A stretch of 64,000 nucleotides of DNA from Pieris napi (GCF_905475465.1 NC_062242.1:9389501-9453500); one strand, 5' to 3'; shown: positions 21,049 to 31,630, counted from the first letter of the stretch. A program made the numbers and translations. Notes: a model not told the origin generated them from the sequence alone.

Positions 21049-22357
21049 GGGGAAAAGCCGGATAGTTGCCCCACTTTTCGAAAAAGCTTTATATTTTTTA
21101 AATATGAACTTGCTGAAAATTATTTAGTATGTATCTCGCAACATTGGTCTTTTATCTTCTATAAAAGCCTATTTTTGTATACATAATTAACAATGGTTTT
21201 GAATAAATACCGTTTTATTTCACCTCTCAGAAAAGGGATAGTTGCCTACTATGGCGGATAGTAGCCTAGCGTAGAAAATGCTTCGGGGGATACTTGCCTC
21301 GTGCGTTTTTATTTTGGATAGAAATAAATTTATATCAATTAGAGTAATCTTTATTATTTATTTAACGGTCTTTATAATTTACTGAGATATTTTATTAAGT
21401 ACAATTTGAAATATTAAGAAACAACAGTAATTTTTCTCCTTTTTCACCGGAAGTAACTGATTTAACTGCTTTAACACCTTTCTTAGCTAATACTTTACCA
21501 ATTTTACTATTGAGTTGGACACCGCTTTCATCCATGTTAAATATTTTATCTGGCTTATCCAGAAAATTATTCTCGGTTAAAATATGTGTCAAGAGTTTGA
21601 AAAAAATTTGCAACTTCTGTTCTGTTGAGACCCTTCGCTCTTTCAATTGATAAACCCTCAGCTTGTCTCAAAGTTATATCAGGATTTTAGCCATTGAGGT
21701 CCAGCCATTTTACTCTCATTAATAAAGTTGTGCTTTAATCCCAACTTTGTCTCAATTTTTCGAAGGCAAGTGTTAAGCTATCTTCTGTTGATGAGGCATT
21801 TTGCTTATCTATAATAAATATATAAAACTGTGAAGTAGATATATATTTAATTTACAACAAGTTAGAGACAAAGTAAATTCGAATAAACAGCAAAAAAATA
21901 AAATCCGTCTTTGCTTGTTAAGAAATGTTTAGTCACTCTAGGGGCAACTATCCGCGACAGTAAGCAGGGCGACTATCCTTTTTGATGCGGATACTTGCCC
22001 TTTTTATTTGCGAAATAAATAAAAATTATTTAGCAATAAAACATGATCAACAGTGTAATTTAAACTCTAATGCATGCAAAGAAACAAAAAGTTGACTGAA
22101 ACCACGATCAGTAATAAAAATATTCAATAGAAATTACTTACCAATATAAATATAACGCCCGTCAAAGTTTCGGCGCGGAAGATTTTTGCTTATACGTACA
22201 AAACACTTGGGCCTATTCCGATGGCTTACGTGGCATTTAGGCCTGAGGGGCAGTCACTACTTATTGTAGTAAAGCGCCAATACAAATTATAATCTTAACA
22301 TAGTTTTTTAAACACCGGGGCATGTATCCCACCGAGGCAACTATCCGGCTTTTACCC
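21049..22357 (-). mobile_element. pogo-like DNA transposon (defective)
   Basis: The ends GGGGAAAAGCCGGATAGTTG and CAACTATCCGGCTTTTACCC are inverted copies flanked by TA on both sides (21047-21048, 22358-22359), as expected for Tc1/mariner-pogo insertion. Variants of the end motif GGATAGTTGCC recur inside the element (about 21237, 21257, 21288, 21945, 21968), always near one end. The - strand holds transposase remains at 21395-21780. Confidence 0.88.
21395..21780 (-). pseudogene. pogo/Tigger-type transposase fragment
   Basis: On the - strand, frames interrupted by stops and shifts give MAGPQWLKS, PDITLRQAEGLSIERAKGLN, a run ending NMDESGVQLNSK, and VLAKKGVKAVKSVTSGEKGE. The NxDE(S/T)GV and VTSGExGE motifs are those of the DDE_1 catalytic core of pogo-like transposases. 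The W-x-x-x-x...RxxEGxSxxRA segment is their preceding linker. The N-terminal DNA-binding domain and the C-terminal catalytic part are missing, so the enzyme is dead. It lies wholly inside the TIR-bounded element 21049-22357. Confidence 0.8.
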
Positions 22358-22373
22358 TATTAATACTAGCAGA

Positions 22374-23154
22374 CAGTGGCGTAGCTACCAAGGGGCTAGG
22401 CGGGGCAGTGCCCCGAGGCCCTCAAGCTCAGGGGGGCCCTCGAATCCTCACCATTATGCCTAGGGAATTCCCCTAAATTCTTTCTGTAGGTTGGCAGTGT
22501 TGTCAATTTGACGGATAGTGATATGTGCATTTTATTATTCATCGATGTGCATTTTATTGTGAATTCGAGTAAAGATTTTTTTTGAGAACGGTTATAAAAA
22601 TTCATGCTGTATCAGGTAAGTAAGCTAATGTCAATAAACTTTTTTATACTGGTCAATATAGTGGTTCAATTTTATTTCATTTTACCACTCATATTGATGT
22701 CCGTTAAAGTCAATAAATCGTGTCAAAACTAAAGATTTCGGCTACAGCTCATTGTATAACGCGAATTAGATAGCAATTGAAAACAAAACCGCATCAAGCC
22801 TGGATTTAAACGAAGTCATTGATACTTTTGCGAAAACTAAAGCTAGGAAAAAATTGTAAATATAATTGTTATTAAGGCAGTTGGTAGGCCCGAGCTTTAT
22901 ATAGTAAACCCTTGAATCTTCTGTATTTCATTTTATTCGCCAAACCTACACCAAGTATTAATTGTAATTTATGTTGTTACTGTTTAATATTTTTATTACC
23001 TGCCCTGCACAAAAAAGAGCTTAAGAAGCTTAGCATTTTTAAAGTATTTGTATATTTCATATTTTTATTTGATTAAACCTAATCAGTTTACATAGCAGTG
23101 GGCCCCCATTTTTTAATTTGCCCCAGGGCCCTTGGTCACCTAGCTACGCCACTG
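22374..23154. mobile_element. non-autonomous hAT element with perfect 8-bp target duplication
   Basis: The termini CAGTGGCGTAGCTA and TAGCTACGCCACTG are inverted copies with the CAGTGGCG start typical of hAT transposons. The direct repeat CTAGCAGA lies at 22366-22373 and 23155-23162, the 8-bp duplication expected for hAT. The GC-rich subterminal parts (GGGGCAGTGCCCCGAGGCCC and TGCCCCAGGGCCCTTGG) also pair. The 781-bp interior has no transposase. It inserted only 16 bp from the pogo-like element. Confidence 0.93.
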
Positions 23155-23402
23155 CTAGCAGACCGGCCAAGCGTTGCTGTGGCTAAGGTTTTTGTTATAT
23201 TACATAGTAGCAAATTATTCAAGGGAAACGGTAGGAGAACACCAGTCATGGGGACTACCATGCTTTATTGGTGGCTATGCCATTAGATTGTAGCTTATGT
23301 GAAACGTTGGTACTTGCAACACAGCGCCATCTGTAAGAATTATGACTATCAAATAATAAACAAATATTCTGCAATAAAATAATATTGCAAAATTGAGATG
23401 TA

Positions 23403-23530
23403 AGCTATCCTATCTTTTAATTTAGATCAAACTGCACACGGTGTGCAAATTTGATTGATATCAGTTTGGTAGTTTAGGGAGTCCATAGCGGACAAACAAC
23501 GTGACACGTTATTTATATATATTAAGATAT
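23403..23530 (+). repeat. dispersed repeat ending GGACAAACAACGTGACACG
   Basis: TAAGCTATCCTATCTTTTAA, GATCAAACTGCACACGGTGT, GCAAATTTGATTG and GAGTCCATAGCGGACAAAC recur almost exactly at 34495-34625. It looks like the 3' end of a dispersed retroelement; the family is not identified. Confidence 0.65.
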
Positions 23531-24059
23531 ATTTATTCTATATATACCGACTAACAAATCCGGACACATCTAAGAACGGACGTTTTGTATTCCCGATGCC
23601 ACCGACACACGACACACCAAGATAGATGTGCCGGAAAAAATCTTAAACTTAATCTGATCCATTTTGTTGTATGCTATAAAGCTGACAACTGTTTGAACAA
23701 ATATTTTTTTTTAACCTAGTCACAATGGTTTACTGACACGTTCGGGATAATCTGTCCGAGTATTAAAAGATGAAATTACCGCTAAAGAAAACCGGGTCAC
23801 GGTTTGCTATAGCGGTAATAGCGTTCACATTTCATATTCACATTAAAAACGTATGCATTTAAAAGTGTTATTAATACTGAAATGCGGGAGTTAATTATTC
23901 ATTAGTTCTTTAAAATGGAAACTGCGGAATACTCAAAGCTTTTAGTTTTCAGTAAATAAAATTCAGGTATTAATAAACAGTACCAAGTTTGTATATCTTT
24001 GAAGCAGTTATGCATGCAAAATTATTTAAAACATATAAAGAAAGGAGCAAGGAAGGGAT
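23531..24059. other. no gene recognised
   Basis: AT-rich spacer without recognisable features. Confidence 0.45.
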
Positions 24060-24279
24060 CCAACGCGGCTGCGGGTGCCTGCATGTTGCACCGCGCTATA
24101 TTCCAAAAATTGTTACGCCATGGCTATAAGAATATTTAATCACCTTCCTAGAAGTTATAGATCGCTGCCATGTAATGTTTTCAAGGGGAAGATAATTAGA
24201 TTTTTAAAGTCAAGGTGCTTTTATAGCGTGAGCGAGTATTTAGACCATAAGTTTAACAATTATAAATGACTTAACTTCT
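24060..24279 (+). pseudogene. LINE ORF C-terminal tail (left part of a split copy)
   Basis: The frame at 24075-24269 ends AIRIFNHLPRSYRSLPCNVF, KGKIIRFLKSRCFYSVSEYL then DHKFNNYK and a stop. The pattern (I)FNxLP...F...L..FL...FYSVxEYL is the usual C-terminus of many insect LINE reverse-transcriptase ORFs. The element is interrupted at 24279 by another LINE (24280-24834) and its 3' UTR resumes at 24846. Confidence 0.75.
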
Positions 24280-24834
24280 ACAATGGACACATAAAACTAA
24301 TAATACAATAATATACATTGAAATAAATAACTAAACTTAAAATAAACTAAAATATATCATTAAAAGGAGTCCCTTTAGGCAAGGTTCCGAAGATACTGGC
24401 AGCGTTCCCCCTTTGAATTGCTAGACTAATTCTTTGTCCGAGGTAGCTGCCAGATCTTTGGTCTCCTGTGATGTCAACTAACCTTTTTGAAATTTCTTTA
24501 AAAAGCCTTAAAGTGCTAGGACCCCACGGACCAAGGGTCTCGACACCGAATGGGACAAAATCATATGCTGAGCCCAGACCCCTGTATTTGCATGCTTTAT
24601 TTTTTTCAGCCGCTTCACAAGCCGCACCAGCTCTGTAGTTGGTTCCATGTAGATGGGAAGGGGCCAGCGTGTCTGAACAGGTTGCATCCCATACCAGTAC
24701 CCGACCCATCTTCCATGGAATAAAACTCATACCGTCCGGTCTCTTGCCATCGTCTCTTGCAATACCACTCGGCTCAAGTAGACTTGGCACGTTGACGGTG
24801 GCAAGGGAACGGCGTATGATATCGTTAAAACTTA
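24280..24834 (-). mobile_element. LINE 3' portion encoding a PD-(D/E)xK-like C-terminal domain, nested insertion
   Basis: On the - strand a single frame of about 165 codons (about 24840 down to 24347) includes FNDIIRRSLATVNVPSLLEP, RPDGMSFIPWKMGRVLVWDA, TCSDTLAPSHLHGTN, ETLGPWGPSTLRLFKEISKR, LVDITGDQRSGSYLGQRISL and AIQRGNAASIFGTLP. The order RPDG...W-D-x-T-C resembles a PD-(D/E)xK nuclease core and is known to me as the C-terminal part of LINE-type polyproteins; the nuclease reading is inference. The insertion is 5'-truncated and flanked by an 11-bp duplication ACTTAACTTCT (24269-24279 and 24835-24845), with the 3' end at the left. Fragments of the same family lie at 31745-31955 and 40660-40840. 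Confidence 0.8.
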
Positions 24835-24845
24835 ACTTAACTTCT

Positions 24846-25012
24846 TATTATGACATTATGTAAATGTTCTTATTATATGACATTGCAAAAAATTTATATG
24901 ACATTTGCATGCCTATTTATATATGACTGATTGTGCGGATTTTTCTTGTTGTTCGATTTAATTGTACCACTATCTTAGAAAATAAACGATTTATTTATTT
25001 ATTTAACATTAA
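24846..25012 (+). repeat. 3' UTR of the split LINE, right part
   Basis: It follows the right target duplication and ends in AAATAAACGATTTATTTATT TATTT, a poly(A)-signal-plus-simple-repeat end. It continues the LINE tail that ends at 24279. Confidence 0.6.
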
Positions 25013-25090
25013 GAGTATGTACATACTTGTCGAGTACTCCTTATAAGAGATTATACTTAGTCTGGCCAAAAATACTGTTACAGTTAAAGC

Positions 25091-25319
25091 ATGACACGAC
25101 GCCGGGTCATAAAGCTCGGTCTACGCAGACTTGGTTGGAAACGAACGTTTCGGATTTCATGAGACTGGCGGTCGACTCCCGATCTTAACCCGCTGGATTA
25201 TGATTTATGGTCAGTTTTAAAGAGTACGGCTTTCTCTAAGCGCCATGATAATTTGGAGTCCCTAAAACAATGGCAGTGAAGAATTTTCCCATGGAAAGAG
25301 TGCGTGCTTCTATTGATAA
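25091..25319 (+). pseudogene. mariner-type transposase C-terminal fragment
   Basis: Translation gives HDTTPGHKARSTQTWLETNV SDF, then after a frameshift WRSTPDLNPLDYDLWSVLKS and SKRHDNLESLKQ, then ERVRASIDN. The segments correspond to the (Q)D(S)APGHKA motif and the SPDLNPLDYxLWS block that carries the third catalytic aspartate in mariner-like enzymes. The reading continues after the MITE with WPQPLYTYGLYW, the degenerate end of the protein. Frameshifts and an in-frame stop show that the gene is dead. Confidence 0.82.
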
Positions 25320-25553
25320 CAGCTGTGCGATTCTGTAACTCACACAGCGGTTTTCGCATCGGCGGTCGCTCTCAAATCAGTCGTGAAGCAGTCATTTTAT
25401 GATTTGGCATTCTGATAAACAATAAACTACAAGCTCCCACCTTTTCAGAATGCCAAATCATAAAATGACTGCTTCACGACTGATTTGAGAGCGACCGCCG
25501 ATGCGAAAACCGCTGTGTGAGTTCGAAAAGTTAATTACAGAATCGCAGGGCTG
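25320..25553. mobile_element. Foldback MITE-F copy 4, nested in the mariner relic
   Basis: Termini CAGCTGTGCGATTCTGTAAC and AATTACAGAATCGCAGGGCT; arms of about 95-100 bp containing GACTGATTTGAGAGCGACCG pair almost perfectly. The loop is inverted relative to copies 1 and 2 (AAACTACAAGCTCCCACCTT), which shows insertion in the opposite orientation. Confidence 0.92.
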
Positions 25554-25709
25554 GCCTCAACCTCTATACATACGGACTGTATTGGAGCCAATGGAGACCA
25601 CTTCCAATAAGCTATTTATATTTTAAATTGTTTTATATTTATGTATTAAACTGTACAAGTAATAAATGTATTTTTTTATTTGTTTCAGTATTTATGGCAA
25701 GACTAGGTA

Positions 25710-26215
25710 TTTTATTTCTTCGTTGGCGTTCTGGTGAGCCTTTGATAGCGAACCTGGTGTGACAGATGACAAACCTTCTCTCTCGGCAAACCAACTCTTC
25801 ATCTCTGAAGGTTTTGATCACATGCATTGAGTCAGTCCTTATACAGGACTGCATGCTTTCGATATTTTTCTAAAATTTTCCAGTCATTCTACACTGACAC
25901 CAGTAGACGCCGTTATGTACTCTTCTGACGCACGGCGGAGTTTGAACAAATAAAGGACATACCTTTGCAATTTTGCGCACTTTCTTCGCCCAACGCTTTT
26001 TTCCTTCCGAGAAGTAACCACTTTCATCTTTAACCACTTTCTTTAAAACAAAATTTCCACTAACATTTCAAAACTCACATTACATATATTTACAAAAAAT
26101 CTCAAACATCTTGTCATACTGTTCTATGGTGATACAGAAAATATTCTTATTGTGCAAAACTAATTTAATTATAAATTTGTGTTATGTAGAATTCATAAAG
26201 TGCAGTTAACATGTC
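25710..26215. other. no gene recognised
   Basis: I see no gene here. A 71-codon antisense frame (25639-25854) straddles the end of the Tc1/mariner element and has no recognisable content. Confidence 0.45.
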
Positions 26216-26300
26216 AAAAGGAAGGACTGGCTGCCCACAACACAGGGAATCCTTGTGTGTTATTGTGTACAATAAAAAATTTCTTTCTTTCTTTCTTTTT
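26216..26300 (+). repeat. LINE 3'-end-like fragment with (TTTC)n
   Basis: CTGGCTGCCCACAACACAGG GAATCC followed by GTACAATAAAAAATTTC and a (TTTC)4-5 microsatellite at about 26279-26299. The poly(A)-signal-like AATAAA next to the simple repeat suggests a retroelement 3' end. A related piece lies inverted at 7265-7345. Confidence 0.5.
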
Positions 26301-28239
26301 TTATATTTCAGTCAAATACTCATCTTTCTCTTTTCATCACAGAGAGAAAAGAGATATAAGAATACTTATACTCGTAGCTAATACGGGAAAACATTGATTG
26401 AGTTTTATGACTACGGACGAAAGTTTATAAAGGTAATTTTAAAAAACGTGTTAGTATATGCGTACATACAATGTATAGTCTAAAACCAGTGTCTACAATA
26501 CAAAACAATTCAAATTTGAGTAAAGCCACAAAAACTTTTCTTATTTATTGACTCCCTAATTTAAAAGCTCCGAAGCAATTAAAAGTTTACACCAGGTTTT
26601 CCGAGTTTGTTATTAGGTAACTTATTCTTAGTGTAAAATGATATTTTAGCGGAATAAACAAAAGTGTGAAATTTTAAAATACTAATAAGGCTTCTAAGTT
26701 TGTTTGAGTTTGACAACAATTGTAATTAATATAAAAAGATTGGCGATTTGCGTAAGACAAGAGGGATCACATTTTGAGGATTTATTTAATTAATTTAGAA
26801 AAAAATACCCACTAATGTTAGTTTGTATGATGTATGTATTTAATTTGATTAAAATGATTAATTTCACGCTGTTTCTTTCTTTTAAAATACTATGTTACTT
26901 AAAAAGAGTATTAGTTTTTGGCCATTTTTCGATTGGCATCATAAATAAACGATAAACATAAAAGTAGGAGTGTTTTTTTTGGTTCCCAGATGAGGCAAGT
27001 AATAAGTAGAAAATCTTTGAATGCAGAATTACTAACTTTTAAAAATAATATAAAGTCTTCTTTCAGTAAAATACCCTATCTACGATATTTAAGGTACTTT
27101 CCTTAATGTCTCATAATTTTGGGACGCCTTGTATATTATAATATATAATATATGAACACCAAGTCTCTGATTTTTTTAAATACACACAACAATTATAATT
27201 ATTAAATTAAATTAATTAAATAAAATTAATATATATATAAATTATGCGTCTAGTCTAATATAATTTGCGTCATAGTCCGATTTATTTTATTTGTATTAAT
27301 GTTCCTTAAACCCTAGGTACACACTGCATCGTATTAATTAATCAATTTCTTTATAGGCAGGTAAAAAGTGTTTGTTCCCTATTGAACCTACAGAGCTATT
27401 CCACCTGGGTCTAACTATTTTAAGTCGGAAGTCGACTCTAGCAACTCTGAGATACACGCGTTAAACGCTTATTATTATTATTTTAATTCGGGTTTGATTT
27501 TATTTGTTTAGTTTAGTTGAAAATGTCATTATTGAGCCGAGAAATATTCAGCTATTGTTGGCGTTACTGATTTGGAAATAGGTCACAAATATTGGTGGTT
27601 CTTCGTGATTGTCTATTTGTACTTAAGTTCGGCTGAGCCAAAACAGATTGACTGAGATTAATGTTGCTTACTTCCGAATATAGAACTGGGCCAAGCTCTT
27701 GACTACATTATATAAATAAAGGCGAAATTAGCTTTTGTAAAATAACAATTTAATTTATTAGAAATTATGAAAAGGTAAGGGGATTTACTATTACAGAGTA
27801 CAGTAGTAGTAGCTCAGCTATCCGAATCAATCGATTTAGTGGTTGGATTGAAATTTGCCTTTAATAAACCAATTAAAAACTAGACATCTTTTTTTAAACT
27901 ATCAAGTTTTGGTACAGCTGGACTTTTGCCATAAATTTAATAAAAATTATTCCTTGTAGGTACTGATATTACATATCGATATTCCAACTTACCGTAACTT
28001 TGTTTATCATGATCTTAACGAGGTTTAAGCTTTAGTTTTAGTTATTATTGATTTTTGTACATTGTGGTTGCATGTTTAATTTTTTCTCTTGCTAGCTTGC
28101 TTGCATGTTGTAATATAATTGATGTGTATGTGTATGTGTGTAAAATTTGTGATGTCTTATTTTCTTGCATAACTTTATGCTTACATATTGTTTTAGAACT
28201 TATAAATAAATAAATAGATAGATAAACCCATAATAATAG
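26301..28239. other. no gene recognised
   Basis: Two kilobases of AT-rich DNA with no long frame and no repeat match inside the window. Confidence 0.45.
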
Positions 28240-28370
28240 CTATGCAGTGTTTGCCTGGAAGAGATCGCTCGAAAGCGATAAGACCGCCAGTTGCCCTCCT
28301 TTTTCATTTAACTATGTTCAATTTTTATTATGTTAATACAACGAAGTATTAATAAATAAATAATATTAAA
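28240..28370 (+). repeat. LINE 3' end (CTGGAAGAGATCGCTCG type)
   Basis: GTTTGCCTGGAAGAGATCGC, GAAAGCGATAAGACCGCCAG and the TTAATAAATAAATAA end correspond to a well-known lepidopteran LINE 3' UTR pattern. A diverged copy lies at 42470-42600 (TTGCCTGAAAGAAATCGCTT, GCAATAAGGCTGTCCG). Confidence 0.6.
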
Positions 28371-29653
28371 GCATTTAACTTATGGTGGACTCAATAATGC
28401 TTCTAGCATTACGAAAATAATAAATGAATAAACAATTATATTTATTTAAATAGAGCGCTTAAATTACCTGACGCCTTATCAATCTATGTAACAAGCGTTC
28501 AATTTGCATTACTGAATAACACGTACGTGTGGTTTTTAATAGAGCAAAAGTAGTCATGTACTAAATCATTTGTCACAGTTACAAATAATAGCTGTTATAT
28601 TTCACAGTGAATGTTTTCATAACTCGCACAAAACTCCTTCACAAAAAAGCCCATCCTAAGGCTATTGTTCTATTTTCAAAAGTCTAGTTGAATAAGTTGT
28701 AAAAAGCCAAAAGTGGTTGGTAACTTATTAATTATGTTTTGTTTCCTGTGAGTATTCAAGTTGTTTTTATTTATATGCTTAATGTTCACACACTATGCTG
28801 AAGACCACAATTATTAGTAATCGGATTATGATTCGAAATTCGTTAAATAATTTAAAAGGACGATTCAGGGCAAATTTGCGTTAAATCATAGTTACACCAA
28901 AACTTTTACAAACTTATCGGATCTAAATAAAATGTTATAAATCACAGTGATTTTTAACGAATAGCAGTGACAAACCATTTGAAAGCATATGTAAATAGGT
29001 TAAAAGGATGCATGTTTTTCACGTTTCCTATAGTGTTTGCAATAGAATTGTTTGGTGTAAGATTTGAATTGAAGATTTGTTTTTGTAATGGCCTGTTCAA
29101 CGTCCTATTTGTGGAATACTTGTAATTTTATTTTCGTTTGCGAAGGGTCATATAAGTTCAATAAGCATGCGCAAACAAAAAGTTGAATTTCAATGAAGAT
29201 TTCAAAATGAGTTAATTAAAAAATATTATTTTTTTCTAAGGCCAGCTGTGTGTTGCAATCCAATACTAGTAATTGTTGTTTATATTATATAAATAACTAC
29301 GGATTCAGACGGAACATCAGTTAGTAATTTAGACTACGGCTTCGGCGGTCCATCTTCGGTATAATTTGCAGTATGATCTGCCCATTGTATTTCAGTTTCA
29401 AGGCGTCGGTTAACGGGTCTTTCACCTCAGTTTTTGCCCCGATCTGGTCACTTCGTATTTTGTATTAACTAAAGTATCAGTAGTTTTTGTTTTGATAGGT
29501 CAAGATTAAAATGCGAAGATAATATAATTTAAATATGGTATGTGCCCACTGAAAATCAGTGTTGCAGGTGACTGCAACTTAAAGCTGATTTAGGCCCATG
29601 ATTGATTAAAGTGATTGTTTTTCTGTATGTATGCTATTCAAATATATATTTTT
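28371..29653. other. no gene recognised
   Basis: AT-rich spacer without recognisable genes or repeats. Confidence 0.45.
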
Positions 29654-30013
29654 GAAGTTATACTTCTTTAGGCGCGTTATGAAAAATAGATGAGAGTGAA
29701 ATTTTACGATGCGCGCGCACTGTGACACAAAATTATCAGAATGAAGTTGCCCACGGAAGATGCTACGGCATTGGACATAATTTAAAAACAACATTCGAAT
29801 AATAATAGAATTTATGTTACACGTAATGTAAGAGAATAATAATAAATATTTATTTATTTAATTTTTCAAACTGAACTTTATTGACTATAATGACTCCTTT
29901 TCCAGTCTTTGATTATTTAATTGTAATTAATTATTTGCATGCAATCAAAAACTATTTTTAATAACGACAAAGAAGTATAACTCCTTACGCGCGTACAAAA
30001 GTACACGCACCCT
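29654..30013. mobile_element. MITE-G copy 1 (GAAGTTATACTTC ends)
   Basis: It starts GAAGTTATACTTCTTTAGGC GCG and ends AAAGAAGTATAACTCCTTAC GCGCG followed by TACACGCACCC. Inside the left end are GAGAGTGAAATTTTACGATG and CGCGCGCACTGTGACACAAA. Copies or halves lie at 46001-46531, 48625-48822 and 50311-50585. No coding capacity. Confidence 0.75.
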
Positions 30014-30612
30014 TTTTTTTTATAAAACCTATCACCCTTATAACATTATTTATGAACACGATTTGCAACCTCAAATTTTTACATAAAAGAGGAGTCATGG
30101 AAATAAGCTCACCAAACAAATTATATGGTTTAACTATGCGATTAAACAAAGCAAAACATCTTCCGCGATCGAGAAGAATCGATAAATAAAAGTCAGTCAG
30201 GCGATATACAGAGTGTGACACCTGACCGGCTCAGTAATTACTCTCTTCTGACAAGCAGGAAAATGGAATAAAGGTAAATCTTTAGCTTTTTCGACGCCTT
30301 TGCGTCACGAAGCTGTTTATTTTGACTGTTAGTTTCACCCACATGATACAACATTCATGTTATATAATTACTTCATAAAGTTATTAAAACTTTGCGTATA
30401 AATAGTAATATGAGGAATAGGTTAGATATAAATTCTTTGACCGAACGTTAAATACCTCAGTAATTTATGAAGAATTTTTTGTTTCGAGTTACAATCTTTT
30501 AGATATATTGGGTTACCTTTGTGATTGTGGCCACAGATTTATGTATCTTTTTCCTAATTATTTGCTTCTATTCTACTAGGTTATCAGACTTCTCCGAGTC
30601 TCATATTCCAGT
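30014..30612. other. no gene recognised
   Basis: Spacer between two repeat elements; nothing recognised. Confidence 0.45.
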
Positions 30613-30938
30613 TTTTGACGTGACAACGTCTTATAATTCGATGGAGCCGGCTGCACGCACGAAAAAACATGTCTCATGCGGCGTTACCTTGCTCTGAGGC
30701 GTTCCATTTAAAATTGACATAATTGTATTTAAGCGTACAAATAAATGTAACTTGATCAATTCAATTGTGATTTCCATTTACCTCCTTCGCTATATCCATA
30801 CAAAATACCTATCAACCAAATACATTTTTTTTTTGTTTTTTTGAAAAATGCAACCATCCCATCAATATTTTTTATGACGTTGTCACGTTCAACTATCGTC
30901 AGTAAACCGACTTTACAGACAACCGATTTTTTTTATAT
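30613..30938. mobile_element. MITE-H copy 1 (ACGTGACAACGTC ends)
   Basis: TTTGACGTGACAACGTC near 30614 is repeated inverted as GACGTTGTCACGTTCAA at 30876-30892, then CGTCAGTAAACCGACTTTAC AGACAACCG. The interior includes CACGCACGAAAAAACATG and GCGGCGTTACC. A second copy lies at 39013-39402. Confidence 0.7.
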
Positions 30939-30940
30939 TA

Positions 30941-31026
30941 AAAGCCGGCCTCACGATGTTTTCACCGTATGAGCGAGCGTCCAATGCGCACATAGATAGA
31001 AAAGTACATTGATGCACAGCCAGTGT
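30941..31026 (-). repeat. SINE-A copy 4, left half (split)
   Basis: AAGCCGGCCTCACGATGTTT, CGCACATAGATAGAAAAGTA and TGATGCACAGCC match the body of SINE-A. The match stops at the inverted-repeat element 31027-31630 and resumes at 31631 with the tRNA-like head. Confidence 0.8.
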
Positions 31027-31630
31027 AAAGCCGCGTATCGACTACGCGCTCCAAGAAGGCGAACATTGGCGCGCGCTCCAGCCGCGCGCAATGGATACCA
31101 CTTTGGAACGCGCGCCAATGTGTTCGTTGGAGCGCCCGAACGTGGAGCGGTCCGTTCCGACGGGTGTCGGTTTTTTACCACGCATCAATCGTGGCGCGCG
31201 CGCCAGTTGGGACGGACATATCGTATTTTTGTGTTTGTTGCGCTCCCAATTATGGATAACCAAAGTTGCCGTAAATTAATACAACTGTATGGTACAAAAG
31301 ATCTACTGTGGAATAGCAAAAGTTCTTCGTATCATAATAAATCGCTTAGAGAAGATGCTTGGAGAGAAATCAGTAGTGAAATGGGAGTCCCTATGCCGGA
31401 ATTAAAGAAAAAAATGACTATGCTCCTATCATTGTACAGAAGAGAAAAATTTATAGTATCTAAAAGCCAAGCTGACTGGCTTCCATGACGAAGGGTCGAA
31501 CACTGGAACAGTTGCCACGCGCGCCAGGCGCGCTTAGTTGATATACTTCAAATATTTGGAACGCGTTTCACGGAACGCACTCTCGGAGCGGTCATTCATG
31601 GCGCGCGCGCCGGGAGCGCGTAATCGATAC
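31027..31630 (+). mobile_element. small PIF/Harbinger-like element carrying a MADF-type ORF
   Basis: It is inserted in SINE-A copy 4. Its ends TAAAGCCGCGTATCGACTAC GCGCTCC and GGAGCGCGTAATCGATACCC AGCTTTA are imperfect inverted copies. Flanks are rich in GCGCGC and pair further inward. The element holds one short ORF (31252-31488) with a MADF/Myb-SANT-like domain, the accessory protein type of PIF/Harbinger transposons. The class call rests on that ORF; I cannot confirm a 3-bp target duplication. Confidence 0.6.
31252..31488 (+). CDS. MADF-domain-like short protein (transposon accessory protein fragment)
   Basis: The 78-residue frame from ATG 31252 reads MDNQSCRKLIQLYGTKDLLW, NSKSSSYHNKSLREDAWREI, then SSEMGVPMPELKKKMTMLLS and LYRREKFIVSKSQADWLP. 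The order L(I)..Y...LLW...S..Y.N...R.DAW.EI........(K)K.....L...Y.RE is the signature of the MADF DNA-binding domain, found in insect transcription factors and in the second ORF of PIF/Harbinger transposons. MADF proteins are usually longer, so this is probably a truncated copy. The frame is open upstream to 31009, but that part overlaps the GC-rich terminal repeats and I do not include it. Confidence 0.6.
   Translation: MDNQSCRKLIQLYGTKDLLWNSKSSSYHNKSLREDAWREISSEMGVPMPELKKKMTMLLSLYRREKFIVSKSQADWLP

Larger units (their letters stand above)
25056..25707 (+). mobile_element. Tc1/mariner element, internally deleted, with nested foldback MITE
   Basis: Left end CTTAGTCTGGCCAAAAATAC and right end GTATTTATGGCAAGACTAGG are imperfect inverted repeats flanked by TA (25054-25055 and 25708-25709). 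The interior keeps only the C-terminal part of the transposase and is interrupted at 25320-25553 by Foldback MITE-F copy 4. Confidence 0.85.

Noticed and set aside
24639..24863. 74-codon + strand gene
   Set aside because: It is antisense to the conserved LINE ORF on the - strand.
31009..31251. N-terminal extension of the MADF ORF
   Set aside because: This part of the frame overlaps the GC-rich terminal inverted repeat, and its antisense strand is equally open, so the coding reading is not credible.
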